From positions 1 through 41,186 of the forward strand of contig JAGOJU010000029.1 in assembly GCA_017994935.1 (NCBI GenBank): DNA of 41,186 bases, written 5' to 3'. A program made the translations under genes and the position numbers. The notes under the pieces are model-generated. The model saw nothing but the letters and a program-made list of their open reading frames with translations, was not told the origin of the DNA and made no database searches. Shown in pieces: positions 32,358 to 40,370 of the stretch; positions within the stretch are counted from its first letter, which is position 1; every line of letters starts with the position of its first letter. The stretch is from Opitutaceae bacterium. GTDB taxonomy: Bacteria > Verrucomicrobiota > Verrucomicrobiia > Opitutales > Opitutaceae.

Positions 32358-32385
32358 TTGCCCTTCGATAAGGTAAAATTATAGT
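32358..32385 (+). promoter_or_regulatory. promoter of the LysR-type gene
   Basis: TTGCCC (32358-32363) and TATAGT (32380-32385) are 16 bases apart and match the sigma-70 boxes at 4 and 5 of 6 positions. Transcription would begin near 32392, leaving about 15 untranslated bases before the ATG at 32407. The region is A/T-rich unlike the surroundings. The same gap must also hold the divergent yggS promoter. Confidence 0.6.
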
Positions 32386-32406
32386 GTGCGTGGTTAACGA
32401 ATCACT

Positions 32407-33309
32407 ATGCAGATCGATAATTTCAAGATTTTCGCGGATCTCGTCGAAACCAAGAGTTTTTCGAAATCGGCGAAGATCAACGGTATTACGCAATCGGCAG
32501 TCAGTCAGCAGGCCCGCGCGATGGAGCGTCATTTCAAGGCACTGCTCATCGATCGCAGCCAGAAGCAATTCCAGCTTACTCGGGAAGGCCAGCGAGTCTA
32601 TGAGTCTGCAAAGGAACTGCTGCACACCTACGACAAGCTCAACTCCGAGCTTCAGGAAATGAAAAAGGTGATCAGCGGCGTGATTCGCATCTCCACGATT
32701 TATTCGATTGGGCTGCATGAACTTCCCCCATACATCAAACGCTTCCTTAACGACTTTCCCTCCGTGAATGTGCGGGTGGAGTACCGTCGGTCAAATCTGG
32801 TGTACGAGGATATTCTTCATAACTCGGTCGATTTCGGACTCGTCGCATTTCCGATCCGGCAGCGTCAGATTGAAGCCATTCCCTTCCGGAACGACAAGCT
32901 GGTGGTCATCACGCATCCGAACCATCCTCTTGCAAGACAGGGGACGGAAATCCAGATGTCGGATCTGGCCGCCCAGAAATTCATTGGTTTCGATCCGGAT
33001 ATTCCCACGCGGAAGGCGGTGGATCAGATTTTCAGGGAAAGCAAACTCGAGGTCGAGCCGGTCATGGAATTTGACAATATCGAGACGGTGAAGCGGGCGG
33101 TGGAAATCGACCACGGCATTGCAATCGTTCCCCATGCGACGGTCCTCCAGGAGAGCAGGCAGGGGACGCTTGCTGTACTCAAGTTCCGGGAGAAGGAGTT
33201 CACCCGGCCGCTTGCAATACTCTATCGCAAAGGGAGGGTCCTAACGCCCGCGATGAAAAAGTTTGTGGATACGCTTGGCATGGATCTGCCGGAGGCCCGG
33301 GAACCATGA
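32407..33309 (+). CDS. LysR-family transcriptional regulator, CysB-like
   Basis: Predicted 300 residues. The N-terminal winged helix-turn-helix (FSKSAKINGITQSAVSQQA, then HFKALLIDRSQKQFQLT) is typical, followed by a linker helix (HTYDKLNSELQEMKKVISG) and a periplasmic-binding-like effector domain (IRISTIYSIGLHELPPYIK, EAIPFRNDKLVVITHPNHPL, HGIAIVPHATVLQES). The overall look is closest to CysB/CbL-type members that sense sulfur compounds, but no sulfur genes are adjacent, so the effector is unknown. Shine-Dalgarno is absent and the promoter gives a very short leader. It is divergent from yggS. The TlpA-like and EamA genes follow on the same strand. Confidence 0.92.
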   Translation: MQIDNFKIFADLVETKSFSKSAKINGITQSAVSQQARAMERHFKALLIDRSQKQFQLTREGQRVYESAKELLHTYDKLNSELQEMKKVISGVIRISTIYSIGLHELPPYIKRFLNDFPSVNVRVEYRRSNLVYEDILHNSVDFGLVAFPIRQRQIEAIPFRNDKLVVITHPNHPLARQGTEIQMSDLAAQKFIGFDPDIPTRKAVDQIFRESKLEVEPVMEFDNIETVKRAVEIDHGIAIVPHATVLQESRQGTLAVLKFREKEFTRPLAILYRKGRVLTPAMKKFVDTLGMDLPEAREP

Positions 33310-33362
33310 GGGGAATCTTTCCGAGTGACGATTTGACGGCGGATCGGATTTGGAGATAGCAC

Positions 33363-33905
33363 ATGACTCCCATGCCTTCACTTTATCGCCTGCGCACCTT
33401 CGCGTTCCTGTCCGTTTTTGCGTTTCTCCTGATCCCTCTTCCGGGGTGCAAGGATCGAGGGAAATCGCCGCAGACGGCCGCGGGGGAGACAGCTCTCCCG
33501 ATCGCTCCCGAGTGGCGTCTGAAGGATCTTGCCGGTGCAGAGGTCACCCTCTCCCAGTTCAAGGGAAAGGTGGTGATCGTGGATTTCTGGGCCACCTGGT
33601 GTCCGCCCTGCAGAGCCGAGATGCCATTCTACGTGAATCTCTACAAGAAGCTTGCCGATCGCGGTCTGGTGATCGTCGGCATTTCTTTGGACGCGCAGGG
33701 GCCTGGAGTGGTAAGGAAGTTTGTCGAGTCCATGGGGATCACCTATCCGATTGTCATGGGGGATGAGGAGGTCACAGCGGCCTACAAGGTGGAGCTCATG
33801 CCCACGACCTTTGTGGTGGATCGGGAGGGTCGCATTCGTCACAGCAAGATCGGGGCGGTTTCCAACGAGGCAGAATTCGAGAAGCGGATCGAATCCTACC
33901 TTTGA
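33363..33905 (+). CDS. TlpA/ResA-like thioredoxin-fold lipoprotein
   Basis: Predicted 180 residues. The lipoprotein signal ends LIPLPGC, so Cys29 would carry the lipid. The redox motif WCPPC has its cysteines at 80 and 83 within VIVDFWATWCPPCRAEMPF, and the cis-proline is in LMPTTFVVDREG. This is the AhpC/TSA-redoxin type that reduces disulfides in the periplasm, for example in cytochrome c maturation or protein repair. The mature N-terminus ends with a short polar linker before the fold at about residue 45. It follows the LysR gene by 53 bases and precedes the EamA permease by 58. The partner of its reduction is not visible. Confidence 0.93.
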   Translation: MTPMPSLYRLRTFAFLSVFAFLLIPLPGCKDRGKSPQTAAGETALPIAPEWRLKDLAGAEVTLSQFKGKVVIVDFWATWCPPCRAEMPFYVNLYKKLADRGLVIVGISLDAQGPGVVRKFVESMGITYPIVMGDEEVTAAYKVELMPTTFVVDREGRIRHSKIGAVSNEAEFEKRIESYL

Positions 33906-33963
33906 TACTTCGAAACGATCGTTCCACTCCGCTCAATGAGCGAGGGGGCGACCCGTCTGCACC

Positions 33964-34848
33964 ATGAAACTGCCGTTGCATCTGCTTTTTCCCCTGGCGA
34001 GCAGTTTTGGATATGTCTTTGCCGTCCTTTTCGTAAAGCGGGCTTCGACGTTTGGCGTAGGCCTGTGGCGGACCACGTTTGTCTCCAACTGGGCCATGGC
34101 CGTGTGTTTCTCCCCCCTGCTTCTGCTGGGGGGGCCAGGGCAGCCTGCAGGCATGCTGTGGCAGCCGGTGCTCACGGGGCTTCTGTTTTTTGTCGGCCAG
34201 ATTGCGACGTTTCTGGCGATTGAAGGGGACGTCTCGATAGCCACACCGGTTCTCGGCCTCAAGATCATGCTGGTGGCGCTGTTCAGTGCGGTACTTCTCG
34301 CAGACCCTGTGCCGCTCAAGTGGTGGCTGGCAGCCGCCCTGAGCACGCTGGCCATTGTTCTTCTAAACCTTGGAGCCAAGGGCATCCCTCATCGCCGGGT
34401 CGGAGCGACCGTTGCGTGGGGAGCACTGGCTGCCGCGGCCTTTGCACTGACGGATGTGCTGGTGCAGAAGTGGGCGCCCGCATGGGGTGCAGGCATCTAC
34501 CTGCCGATCATGTTTGGAAGTCTGGCTCTCTATTCGCTCGGCATCATTCATCGATTCCAAGCTCCGCTCACCTCGGTTCCTGGGGCCGCGTGGCCGTGGC
34601 TCGGACCGGGTGCCGTCCTGCTGGCAGTCCAGGCTGCGAGCGTGGCTTATGCACTGGCAGTCTACGGGGATGCAACCGCCGTGAACATTGTCTACTCCTC
34701 ACGCGGACTTTGGAGTGTCATGGCGGTCTGGCTGATCGGCCATTGGTTTGGCAATGAGGAACAGGTCCTGCCGCCGGCCCTGCTCAGGAATCGCTTCATC
34801 GGCGCGATTCTGATGCTTGCCGCGATCGGACTCATTGGCGCGCACTGA
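33964..34848 (+). CDS. EamA-like drug/metabolite transporter superfamily permease
   Basis: Predicted 294 residues, about ten hydrophobic segments in two related halves, typical of the 10-TMS DMT family. It starts MKLPLHLLFPLASSFGYVFA. GDVSIATPVLGLKIMLVALFSAVLL is the usual end of the first repeat, and AVYGDATAVNIVYSSRGLWSVMAVWLI of the second, where conserved small residues and Pro-less helices recur. The substrate is unknown. Its length and hydropathy support an inner-membrane exporter. It is 58 bases after the TlpA-like gene; a shared transcript is plausible. Confidence 0.88.
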   Translation: MKLPLHLLFPLASSFGYVFAVLFVKRASTFGVGLWRTTFVSNWAMAVCFSPLLLLGGPGQPAGMLWQPVLTGLLFFVGQIATFLAIEGDVSIATPVLGLKIMLVALFSAVLLADPVPLKWWLAAALSTLAIVLLNLGAKGIPHRRVGATVAWGALAAAAFALTDVLVQKWAPAWGAGIYLPIMFGSLALYSLGIIHRFQAPLTSVPGAAWPWLGPGAVLLAVQAASVAYALAVYGDATAVNIVYSSRGLWSVMAVWLIGHWFGNEEQVLPPALLRNRFIGAILMLAAIGLIGAH

Positions 34849-34982
34849 GTGCGAATAGTGATGCGAAACCTCAGATGAACAGGTGCTGGAAGGGCTTACG
34901 TAGTCACCCGCGCATCAGCTGCCGGGTTATTACTCAGCCCGCAGGCGTTGACCCGAATTGCCTCCGCTGATTGGATCGCCGG

Positions 34983-35681
34983 GTGAAAGTCGCGTTTATC
35001 AGCGGAACCAGCATTGTAAACTCGACGCTTTTTGAGAAATGGGAGGTTCGGACCCTCCAGACTCCCTACGGACTCGTGACTTACAAGTCCCGCGGAGATC
35101 AGGTCCTCATCAATCGCCATGGCTATGGCATCCCGCTACCGCCGCATTCGATCAACTACCGGGCGAACATCAGAGCCCTGGCGGATTTGGGCTTCGAAGA
35201 CGTCATTTCCTTCAACTCCGTCGGTTCGCTAAAGCGCGAGTTGCCACCGGGGACGCTGGTTTCCTGCAGCGACTACGTGAACCTGCAGAGTCCACCGCAG
35301 ACGTTTTTTGACTCGGAACTCAGCGGAGGCGCGCCGGGAATCTCAAATACGTTGATCCCGATGATCACCTCCGCACTCGCGCCTGAATTCGTTTTTCAGA
35401 CGGGCAAGGTCTACGTGCAGATGCGCGGTCCACGGTTCGAGACAAAAGCGGAGATCGCGATTCTCCGTCATTGGGGCGACGTCGTGGGAATGACTGCGGC
35501 GCATGAGGCCGACCTCTGCTCGGAGCTTGGCATCCGTTACAACAGCCTGGGTATCATTGACAACTATGCCAATGGCCTCGAGGGCACATCGATCGACTTC
35601 CATGCCTTCAAGAATCTCGTGAGGGACAACCAGCAGAAAGTGAACCGGATCTTCACCAGGCTGATCGAGCTTCTGGCCTGA
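34983..35681 (+). CDS. MTAP/PNP-family nucleoside phosphorylase
   Basis: Predicted 232 residues from a GTG; a TTG at 34971 would add 4. The fold is clear: VKVAFISGTSIVNS (phosphate loop), INRHGYGIPLPPHSINYRAN (family H-G-x-x-H/P-P-x-x-I-N-Y-R-A-N), VISFNSVGSLKREL, VYVQMRGPRFETKAEI (MTAP-type E/R-G-P-R-F) and VVGMTAAHEADLCSELGIRY. In the base-binding region DNYANGLEG replaces the D-Y-D-x-W of typical MTA phosphorylases, and the chain is shorter than MTAP (about 280). Specificity for methylthioadenosine, adenosine or another nucleoside cannot be told. No salvage genes adjoin it. Confidence 0.82.
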   Translation: MKVAFISGTSIVNSTLFEKWEVRTLQTPYGLVTYKSRGDQVLINRHGYGIPLPPHSINYRANIRALADLGFEDVISFNSVGSLKRELPPGTLVSCSDYVNLQSPPQTFFDSELSGGAPGISNTLIPMITSALAPEFVFQTGKVYVQMRGPRFETKAEIAILRHWGDVVGMTAAHEADLCSELGIRYNSLGIIDNYANGLEGTSIDFHAFKNLVRDNQQKVNRIFTRLIELLA

Positions 35682-35813
35682 GGTGCTCTCGCGTGGCGCC
35701 ATGTCCGCATTCCGATCCTCCCAATTGCGAACAGAACGTAAAGTCCACCTTCGAAGCACGTCGGCAGGTTTCCACCCGTTGACCCTTTATCAGCAAATTC
35801 CAGCGTGTCCCTC

Positions 35814-36785
35814 ATGAGCGATTTCCTTTCCCCCGCTTCCATTTCGGAAGCAAGAGCAGCCCTTGAACGCATCCGCACCAACATGCGGCTGACCATCAAG
35901 GGCAAGGATGATGTCATCCAGCAGGTCCTGACGTGTCTGGTCGCGGGAGGTCATCTCCTGATCGAAGACCTTCCCGGCCTCGGCAAGACGACGCTGGCCT
36001 ATTCGCTCGCCAAATCAATGGATGGGGAATTCTCGCGAATGCAGTTCACGAGCGATCTTATGCCCGGGGATGTTACGGGTGTGGCAATCTACGATGATTC
36101 GGTTAAGGGCTTTGTCTTCAGGCCCGGCCCCGTTTTTGCAAATGTGGTCCTTGCGGACGAGATCAACCGGGCGACACCAAAAACGCAGTCTGCACTTCTC
36201 GAGGTTATGGATCGCGCCCGGGTGACGGTCGATGGGGAAACCCATGCGGTGGGGTCACCTTTCATGGTATTCGCGACGCAGAATCCAGTCGACTATGAGG
36301 GTACGTTTCCTCTGCCGGAGAGTCAGATGGACCGTTTTCTCATGCGGATCCACATGGGCTATCCGCAGCCTGCGGATGAACTGGAGATCCTCAGAACGGC
36401 GCGCGGTTCCTATGACAACATCCAGCTCAATCGTGTGGTTTCGCGTGAGGAGATTCTCCAGCTCCAGACCCTGGCCGGTCAGGTATTTGTCGAGGAAAGC
36501 GTGCTCGAGTATCTTCTCAAGATCGTTGGGGCCACCCGTACGGAAACGGAATTCAAGGCAGGCATCAGTGTCCGGGGCGGACTCGGGCTGAAGGCGGCCG
36601 CCCAGTCGCGTGCACTCATTCTCGGTCGCGATTTTGTGCTGCCGGAAGATGTGCTTGCCCTCGTTCTTCCGGTGCTTGCCCACCGCCTGGCGCTCGGACG
36701 TCAATCGAGCGATGCCCTGGAGGAGCGACGCGCGGTCACCGCCATCCTCAAGCGGATCCTGGCGACCCTGCCGCTTCCCGCCTGA
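35814..36785 (+). CDS. MoxR-family AAA+ ATPase
   Basis: Predicted 323 residues from [11 protein letters not shown]; a GTG at 35805 would add 3. Walker [11 protein letters not shown] (51-60) and Walker [11 protein letters not shown] (Asp115, Glu116) are complete, followed by [23 protein letters not shown] with sensor and arginine-finger residues. The C-terminal lid ([16 protein letters not shown]) is typical of MoxR. These ATPases act as chaperones that mature metal or secreted-protein complexes, usually with a DUF58 von Willebrand-like partner. Here the DUF58 and TgpA-like genes follow immediately on the same strand (55 bases, then an overlap), so the three should act together. Confidence 0.95.
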   Translation: MSDFLSPASISEARAALERIRTNMRLTIKGKDDVIQQVLTCLVAGGHLLIEDLPGLGKTTLAYSLAKSMDGEFSRMQFTSDLMPGDVTGVAIYDDSVKGFVFRPGPVFANVVLADEINRATPKTQSALLEVMDRARVTVDGETHAVGSPFMVFATQNPVDYEGTFPLPESQMDRFLMRIHMGYPQPADELEILRTARGSYDNIQLNRVVSREEILQLQTLAGQVFVEESVLEYLLKIVGATRTETEFKAGISVRGGLGLKAAAQSRALILGRDFVLPEDVLALVLPVLAHRLALGRQSSDALEERRAVTAILKRILATLPLPA

Positions 36786-36840
36786 CCCGGAAAAAATCAT
36801 CCAGGCGCGCGTATCCGCCCTGCGAAACCGCCTGTTTACC

Positions 36841-38070
36841 ATGCCAGCCATCACTCCTTCTCCAGTTCGAGGCACCCCAAGCATTCGAGAGATGGCGAAC
36901 GCCCGGCGGGAAGGCAGGGCGTGGCATGGCCCTGATTCGACCGGACTCGGAGGGCCAAGATTCTCGTGGAGGCGAACCTTCCGGCGACTGATCCTTCCTC
37001 CGCGCGACCAGCGGGTGACGCCCACCATTTCGGGCGTGGTCCTTATCACGCTTTCCCTTGTCATTGGATTTGCGGCGTACAACACCGCCAACAACATCCT
37101 GTTCATCGCTCTTTCGCTGCTGCTTTCCTGTCTCCTTCTTAGCGGCGCGCTTTCATGGCTGAACCTTGCCAGGGTGTCCTGGCGACTCCGGATCGAACCG
37201 ACCCTGAGGGCCGGTGTGGAGACGCTGATGGTGCTGGAGGTGCGCAACCGCAAGCGTGTGCTGCCAAGCTACGGATTGTCCTTCGAGATCCAGGCAGGTG
37301 ATCGGACACCAGCCCGCGTCGTCCTGCCGCTTCGGGAGAGGCTTGAACCGAACGGAGGCCGTGTGCGCATGGAGTGGATCTGGAAGCCTGACCAGCGAGG
37401 GGCTGTTCCCGTCGAGCTCTCCAGCGTGGTCTCGATGTTTCCGTTCGGTTTCTTGAAGAAACGGTTTCGCGGAGGATTGAAGCGCGATGTCATTGTCTGG
37501 CCTGCGCCGGCCAGTTACCGGACCTTTCCTGTCCTGTCGCGCACACGTTCACCCCAAGGACGCGCACTGTCCAGGCAGGGAAACGGGGGGGACCTGCATG
37601 GGCTGCGTTCCTACGTCCGGGGTGATTCCTACCGGTTGATCCACTGGAAGGCGAGCGCGAGGGCAGGGCAATTGCTCGTGAGGCAATTCAGTGCGGAAAG
37701 TGCGGAAGGGTTCTCGATATGGGTAAACCCGATGGCTGACCGGTGGTTCAGAACGGAGCAGTTTGAACGGCTCCTTCAATTTGCCGGTTCCCTTGCGGAG
37801 GACCTCTTCCGTGCCGGCAGGCTGGACTCGGTGCTCGTCGCCAACGGACCGGCGCTCCGCGTGCGTCGCCTGGGGGACATCGAAGCCTTCCTGGATGAGC
37901 TGGCCGTATTGAAACCCTTGCAGGTCCGTATTCCCGATGACGCGGGAGCGAGCGCTTCGACAGGAACCGGAGGCAGGGGACACCTGCCCGGAAACATGCT
38001 CACCTTCGCACCCGACGGGGTCAGCGGGGTGGCTGCCTATCTCGATGGTCAAAAAGCGGCCACAACTTAA
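36841..38070 (+). CDS. DUF58-domain protein
   Basis: Predicted 409 residues from ATG 36841; an ATG at 36892 is the alternative. A basic N-terminus (RRTFRRLILPPRDQRVTP) is followed by two adjacent membrane segments (VVLITLSLVIGFAAY, NNILFIALSLLLSCLLL), then a beta-rich region. The DUF58 signature is GGDLHGLRSYVRGDSYRLIHWKAS, where the R-x-Y-x-x-G-D-x-x-x-x-I-x-W-x-x-(S/T)-A-R pattern is plain. The protein is anchored with the rest in the cytoplasm or periplasm (orientation not determined). It functions with MoxR in an unknown assembly task. The next gene starts 26 bases before its stop. Confidence 0.9.
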   Translation: MPAITPSPVRGTPSIREMANARREGRAWHGPDSTGLGGPRFSWRRTFRRLILPPRDQRVTPTISGVVLITLSLVIGFAAYNTANNILFIALSLLLSCLLLSGALSWLNLARVSWRLRIEPTLRAGVETLMVLEVRNRKRVLPSYGLSFEIQAGDRTPARVVLPLRERLEPNGGRVRMEWIWKPDQRGAVPVELSSVVSMFPFGFLKKRFRGGLKRDVIVWPAPASYRTFPVLSRTRSPQGRALSRQGNGGDLHGLRSYVRGDSYRLIHWKASARAGQLLVRQFSAESAEGFSIWVNPMADRWFRTEQFERLLQFAGSLAEDLFRAGRLDSVLVANGPALRVRRLGDIEAFLDELAVLKPLQVRIPDDAGASASTGTGGRGHLPGNMLTFAPDGVSGVAAYLDGQKAATT

Positions 38071-40312
38071 ATCCGCAGAGCTCCTGCAGATCAAATGGAT
38101 CCTCGGCTCGCTGCTTGCGGTGATCCCCGCGTGGAGCGTATGCCAGTTGGAGATTGAGGTGAGGCTGTGGGTGGCGGTTATTTTTCTCACCGCGCCGGTG
38201 GTGGCAATCTGGCCATCGATACCCGCGCGCATCCCACCGCTTGTTCACCGTCTGACGCTTCCTGCGGTGGTCATCTATTTCCTTTTCGATTTCTACACGC
38301 ACCGGCAGCCATTTCCCACCCTTGTGCGCGTGGAGCTGATGCTGATCTTCCTTCGGCTGATCTCCTATCGGCGCAGGCGCGATGATTTCCAACTGATCCT
38401 GCTTGGTCTGCTGCTCGTGATCGCATCGGGGGTGTATGGCGGTTCGCCCCTTTTTGTCGTGCAGATCCTGACTTTCGCAGCCTGTGCTCTTGGGGTGCTC
38501 CTTCTGTCGACAATCTCGACTGAAGGCGAAACGGACACGAACGGCGACTCCGCTGCTGAGCGCTCGTCAACGGCGGTGGCGGCCCGATCCGTTCCCCTGT
38601 GGGCGACTGCCGTGAGCTGGCCGCGATTGCTGCGACGTGTCTGTGCCGTGCTCGATTGGCGCATCCTCCTGTTTGGATGCCTCCTCTTCGGGGGGCTCAT
38701 GACCGCATCCGGCCTGTTGTTCCTGGCGATTCCCCGGTTTGAGGTCGGGAGCAATTTCCTGCTGGACAGCCTGATCAGCAAGAAGACGCGAACCGGGTTT
38801 TCCGAGACGGTCAGTTTTGGCGATGTCACCGACATCCAGGAGGATGACAGCATCGCCATGACGGTGGATGTGAGCGATCCCTCGCTCCTGCCTGGAGTGC
38901 CGTACTGGCGGATGGTTGTCCTGGACGAGTATTCGGAAAATGGATTCAGAACCTCGGCAGAACTGAACCGGCAGCTTTCGGAGTCGACCCATGATGAGGT
39001 GCAAAATGCCCAGGGCGTGCTGCCTTCGGCTGGTGCGAAGGGGGGAGTGTGGAGCGTTTTTTTCGAACCCGGTGTAAGCCGTCACCTGCCATTGGGCGGT
39101 TCGTTTGGGCAGATTGTTTTCAGCCGGCCCGTTTCGTTTACCCTCAACCGTCCGCTGCGCATGATTGCCCTGAGATCGGAGCCGTCGGAGCTCATCGGGT
39201 ACCGGATCTACAATCAGCAAATGAGCGCGGTGCTGAAGGACCCTGCCTTCGCAATGCGCGAGGCAATCGGCGGCCACACTCCCGGATTCAGACGAATGAA
39301 GGTGGATGCGGAGTCGGGACGTCTCCTGCGCGGCATGGTGCGGGCCGCAACCGGCGAGGCCCCGCTGCGGGGTGAGGAGTTTGCACGACGAGTATGTGAA
39401 TGGCTTTGGGCGGGACACACGTATTCGCTGCAGTCGACACTTCCCCCCGGCCGGGGAGATCCGCTGATTCGCTGGCTTCAGTCGGACACGCCGGGGCATT
39501 GCGAGTACTTCGCTGGGAGCTTCGCGCTCCTTGCCAATGCGGCGGGCCATCCGGTCCGTATTGTCACTGGATTCAAGGGGGGCGACTGGAATCCCTACAG
39601 CAACAGCCTGATCGTCCGGCACACACACGCACACGCATGGTGTGAAATCTGGAATGGAACCGATGCATGGATCCGTGTTGATCCAACACCGGGCACAGCG
39701 ACCGCGGTGGGTGAACCGGACAGGGTAACAGCGGCGGCGGAAGTCGCGGGACGAGTTGTCGATGACAGCTGGCAGGCGAGGCTGGATGGACTGAGGGTCT
39801 TCTGGTTCCGTCGGGTCATCAGTTTCGATCAACAGGCCCAGGGAGAGGTTGCCGTCGGTACCCTGAAGAAACTCGACAGCGCCATGACCTGCCTCGGAGA
39901 GACTACCCGGGAGGGGTTTCAGCACGTCAGGGACTGGCTGCTTGAGCCGTGGAGCACACGCAGAGTGGTGATTCACGGCCTGCTGCTTGCGGCCGCCACT
40001 CTGGCACTGTGGCTCGTTTCGGCGGCGCGACGCTCCTGGGCATGGCGTGCGCTGTTTTCATGGCGCACCAACGGCGGGGGCGACCCTGTACGAAAGGAGG
40101 CGGGCCGCTGGCTTCAAAGGCTCAGACTGGCGCCACCATCTGTGCGTCATCACCCGCAGGTGGTGCGTGCACGAGAGGAGTTGGAGCGGCTACGATTCGG
40201 TCCGCGCAGCGCGCGACTGAATGCGGGCGTCGCTTTCAGTGCTGCGCGGCGTTCCCTGGCAGCGGCGAGGTGGGCGGCGCGGCGAGGGCTCTCTGGAGAC
40301 GATAGGGCCTGA
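38045..40312 (+). CDS. TgpA-like membrane transglutaminase
   Basis: Predicted 755 residues. The N-terminal half has several membrane segments (about 15-170 and 210-235), the middle is periplasmic and a last span lies near 650. The transglutaminase-core triad is Cys486 (TPGHCEYFAGSFALLANAAG), His530 (RHTHAHAWCEIW) and Asp546 (RVDPTPG). The order of segments matches TgpA/DUF3488, an envelope transglutaminase needed for viability in Pseudomonas. A long C-terminal basic tail (SARLNAGVAFSAARRSLAAA) is cytoplasmic. The start overlaps DUF58 by 26 bases, giving translational coupling. Substrate and product linkage are unknown. Confidence 0.92.
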   Translation: MVKKRPQLKSAELLQIKWILGSLLAVIPAWSVCQLEIEVRLWVAVIFLTAPVVAIWPSIPARIPPLVHRLTLPAVVIYFLFDFYTHRQPFPTLVRVELMLIFLRLISYRRRRDDFQLILLGLLLVIASGVYGGSPLFVVQILTFAACALGVLLLSTISTEGETDTNGDSAAERSSTAVAARSVPLWATAVSWPRLLRRVCAVLDWRILLFGCLLFGGLMTASGLLFLAIPRFEVGSNFLLDSLISKKTRTGFSETVSFGDVTDIQEDDSIAMTVDVSDPSLLPGVPYWRMVVLDEYSENGFRTSAELNRQLSESTHDEVQNAQGVLPSAGAKGGVWSVFFEPGVSRHLPLGGSFGQIVFSRPVSFTLNRPLRMIALRSEPSELIGYRIYNQQMSAVLKDPAFAMREAIGGHTPGFRRMKVDAESGRLLRGMVRAATGEAPLRGEEFARRVCEWLWAGHTYSLQSTLPPGRGDPLIRWLQSDTPGHCEYFAGSFALLANAAGHPVRIVTGFKGGDWNPYSNSLIVRHTHAHAWCEIWNGTDAWIRVDPTPGTATAVGEPDRVTAAAEVAGRVVDDSWQARLDGLRVFWFRRVISFDQQAQGEVAVGTLKKLDSAMTCLGETTREGFQHVRDWLLEPWSTRRVVIHGLLLAAATLALWLVSAARRSWAWRALFSWRTNGGGDPVRKEAGRWLQRLRLAPPSVRHHPQVVRAREELERLRFGPRSARLNAGVAFSAARRSLAAARWAARRGLSGDDRA

Positions 40313-40370
40313 ACATTTCCCAGCGCTCCCGGGTGACGGAACGGACGCCCGTGAGGTGATCGCAGGAGAA

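Noticed and set aside
38567..39976. 469-codon frame opposite the TgpA-like gene.
   Set aside because: Basic, low-complexity translation with no domain; a shadow of the transglutaminase gene.
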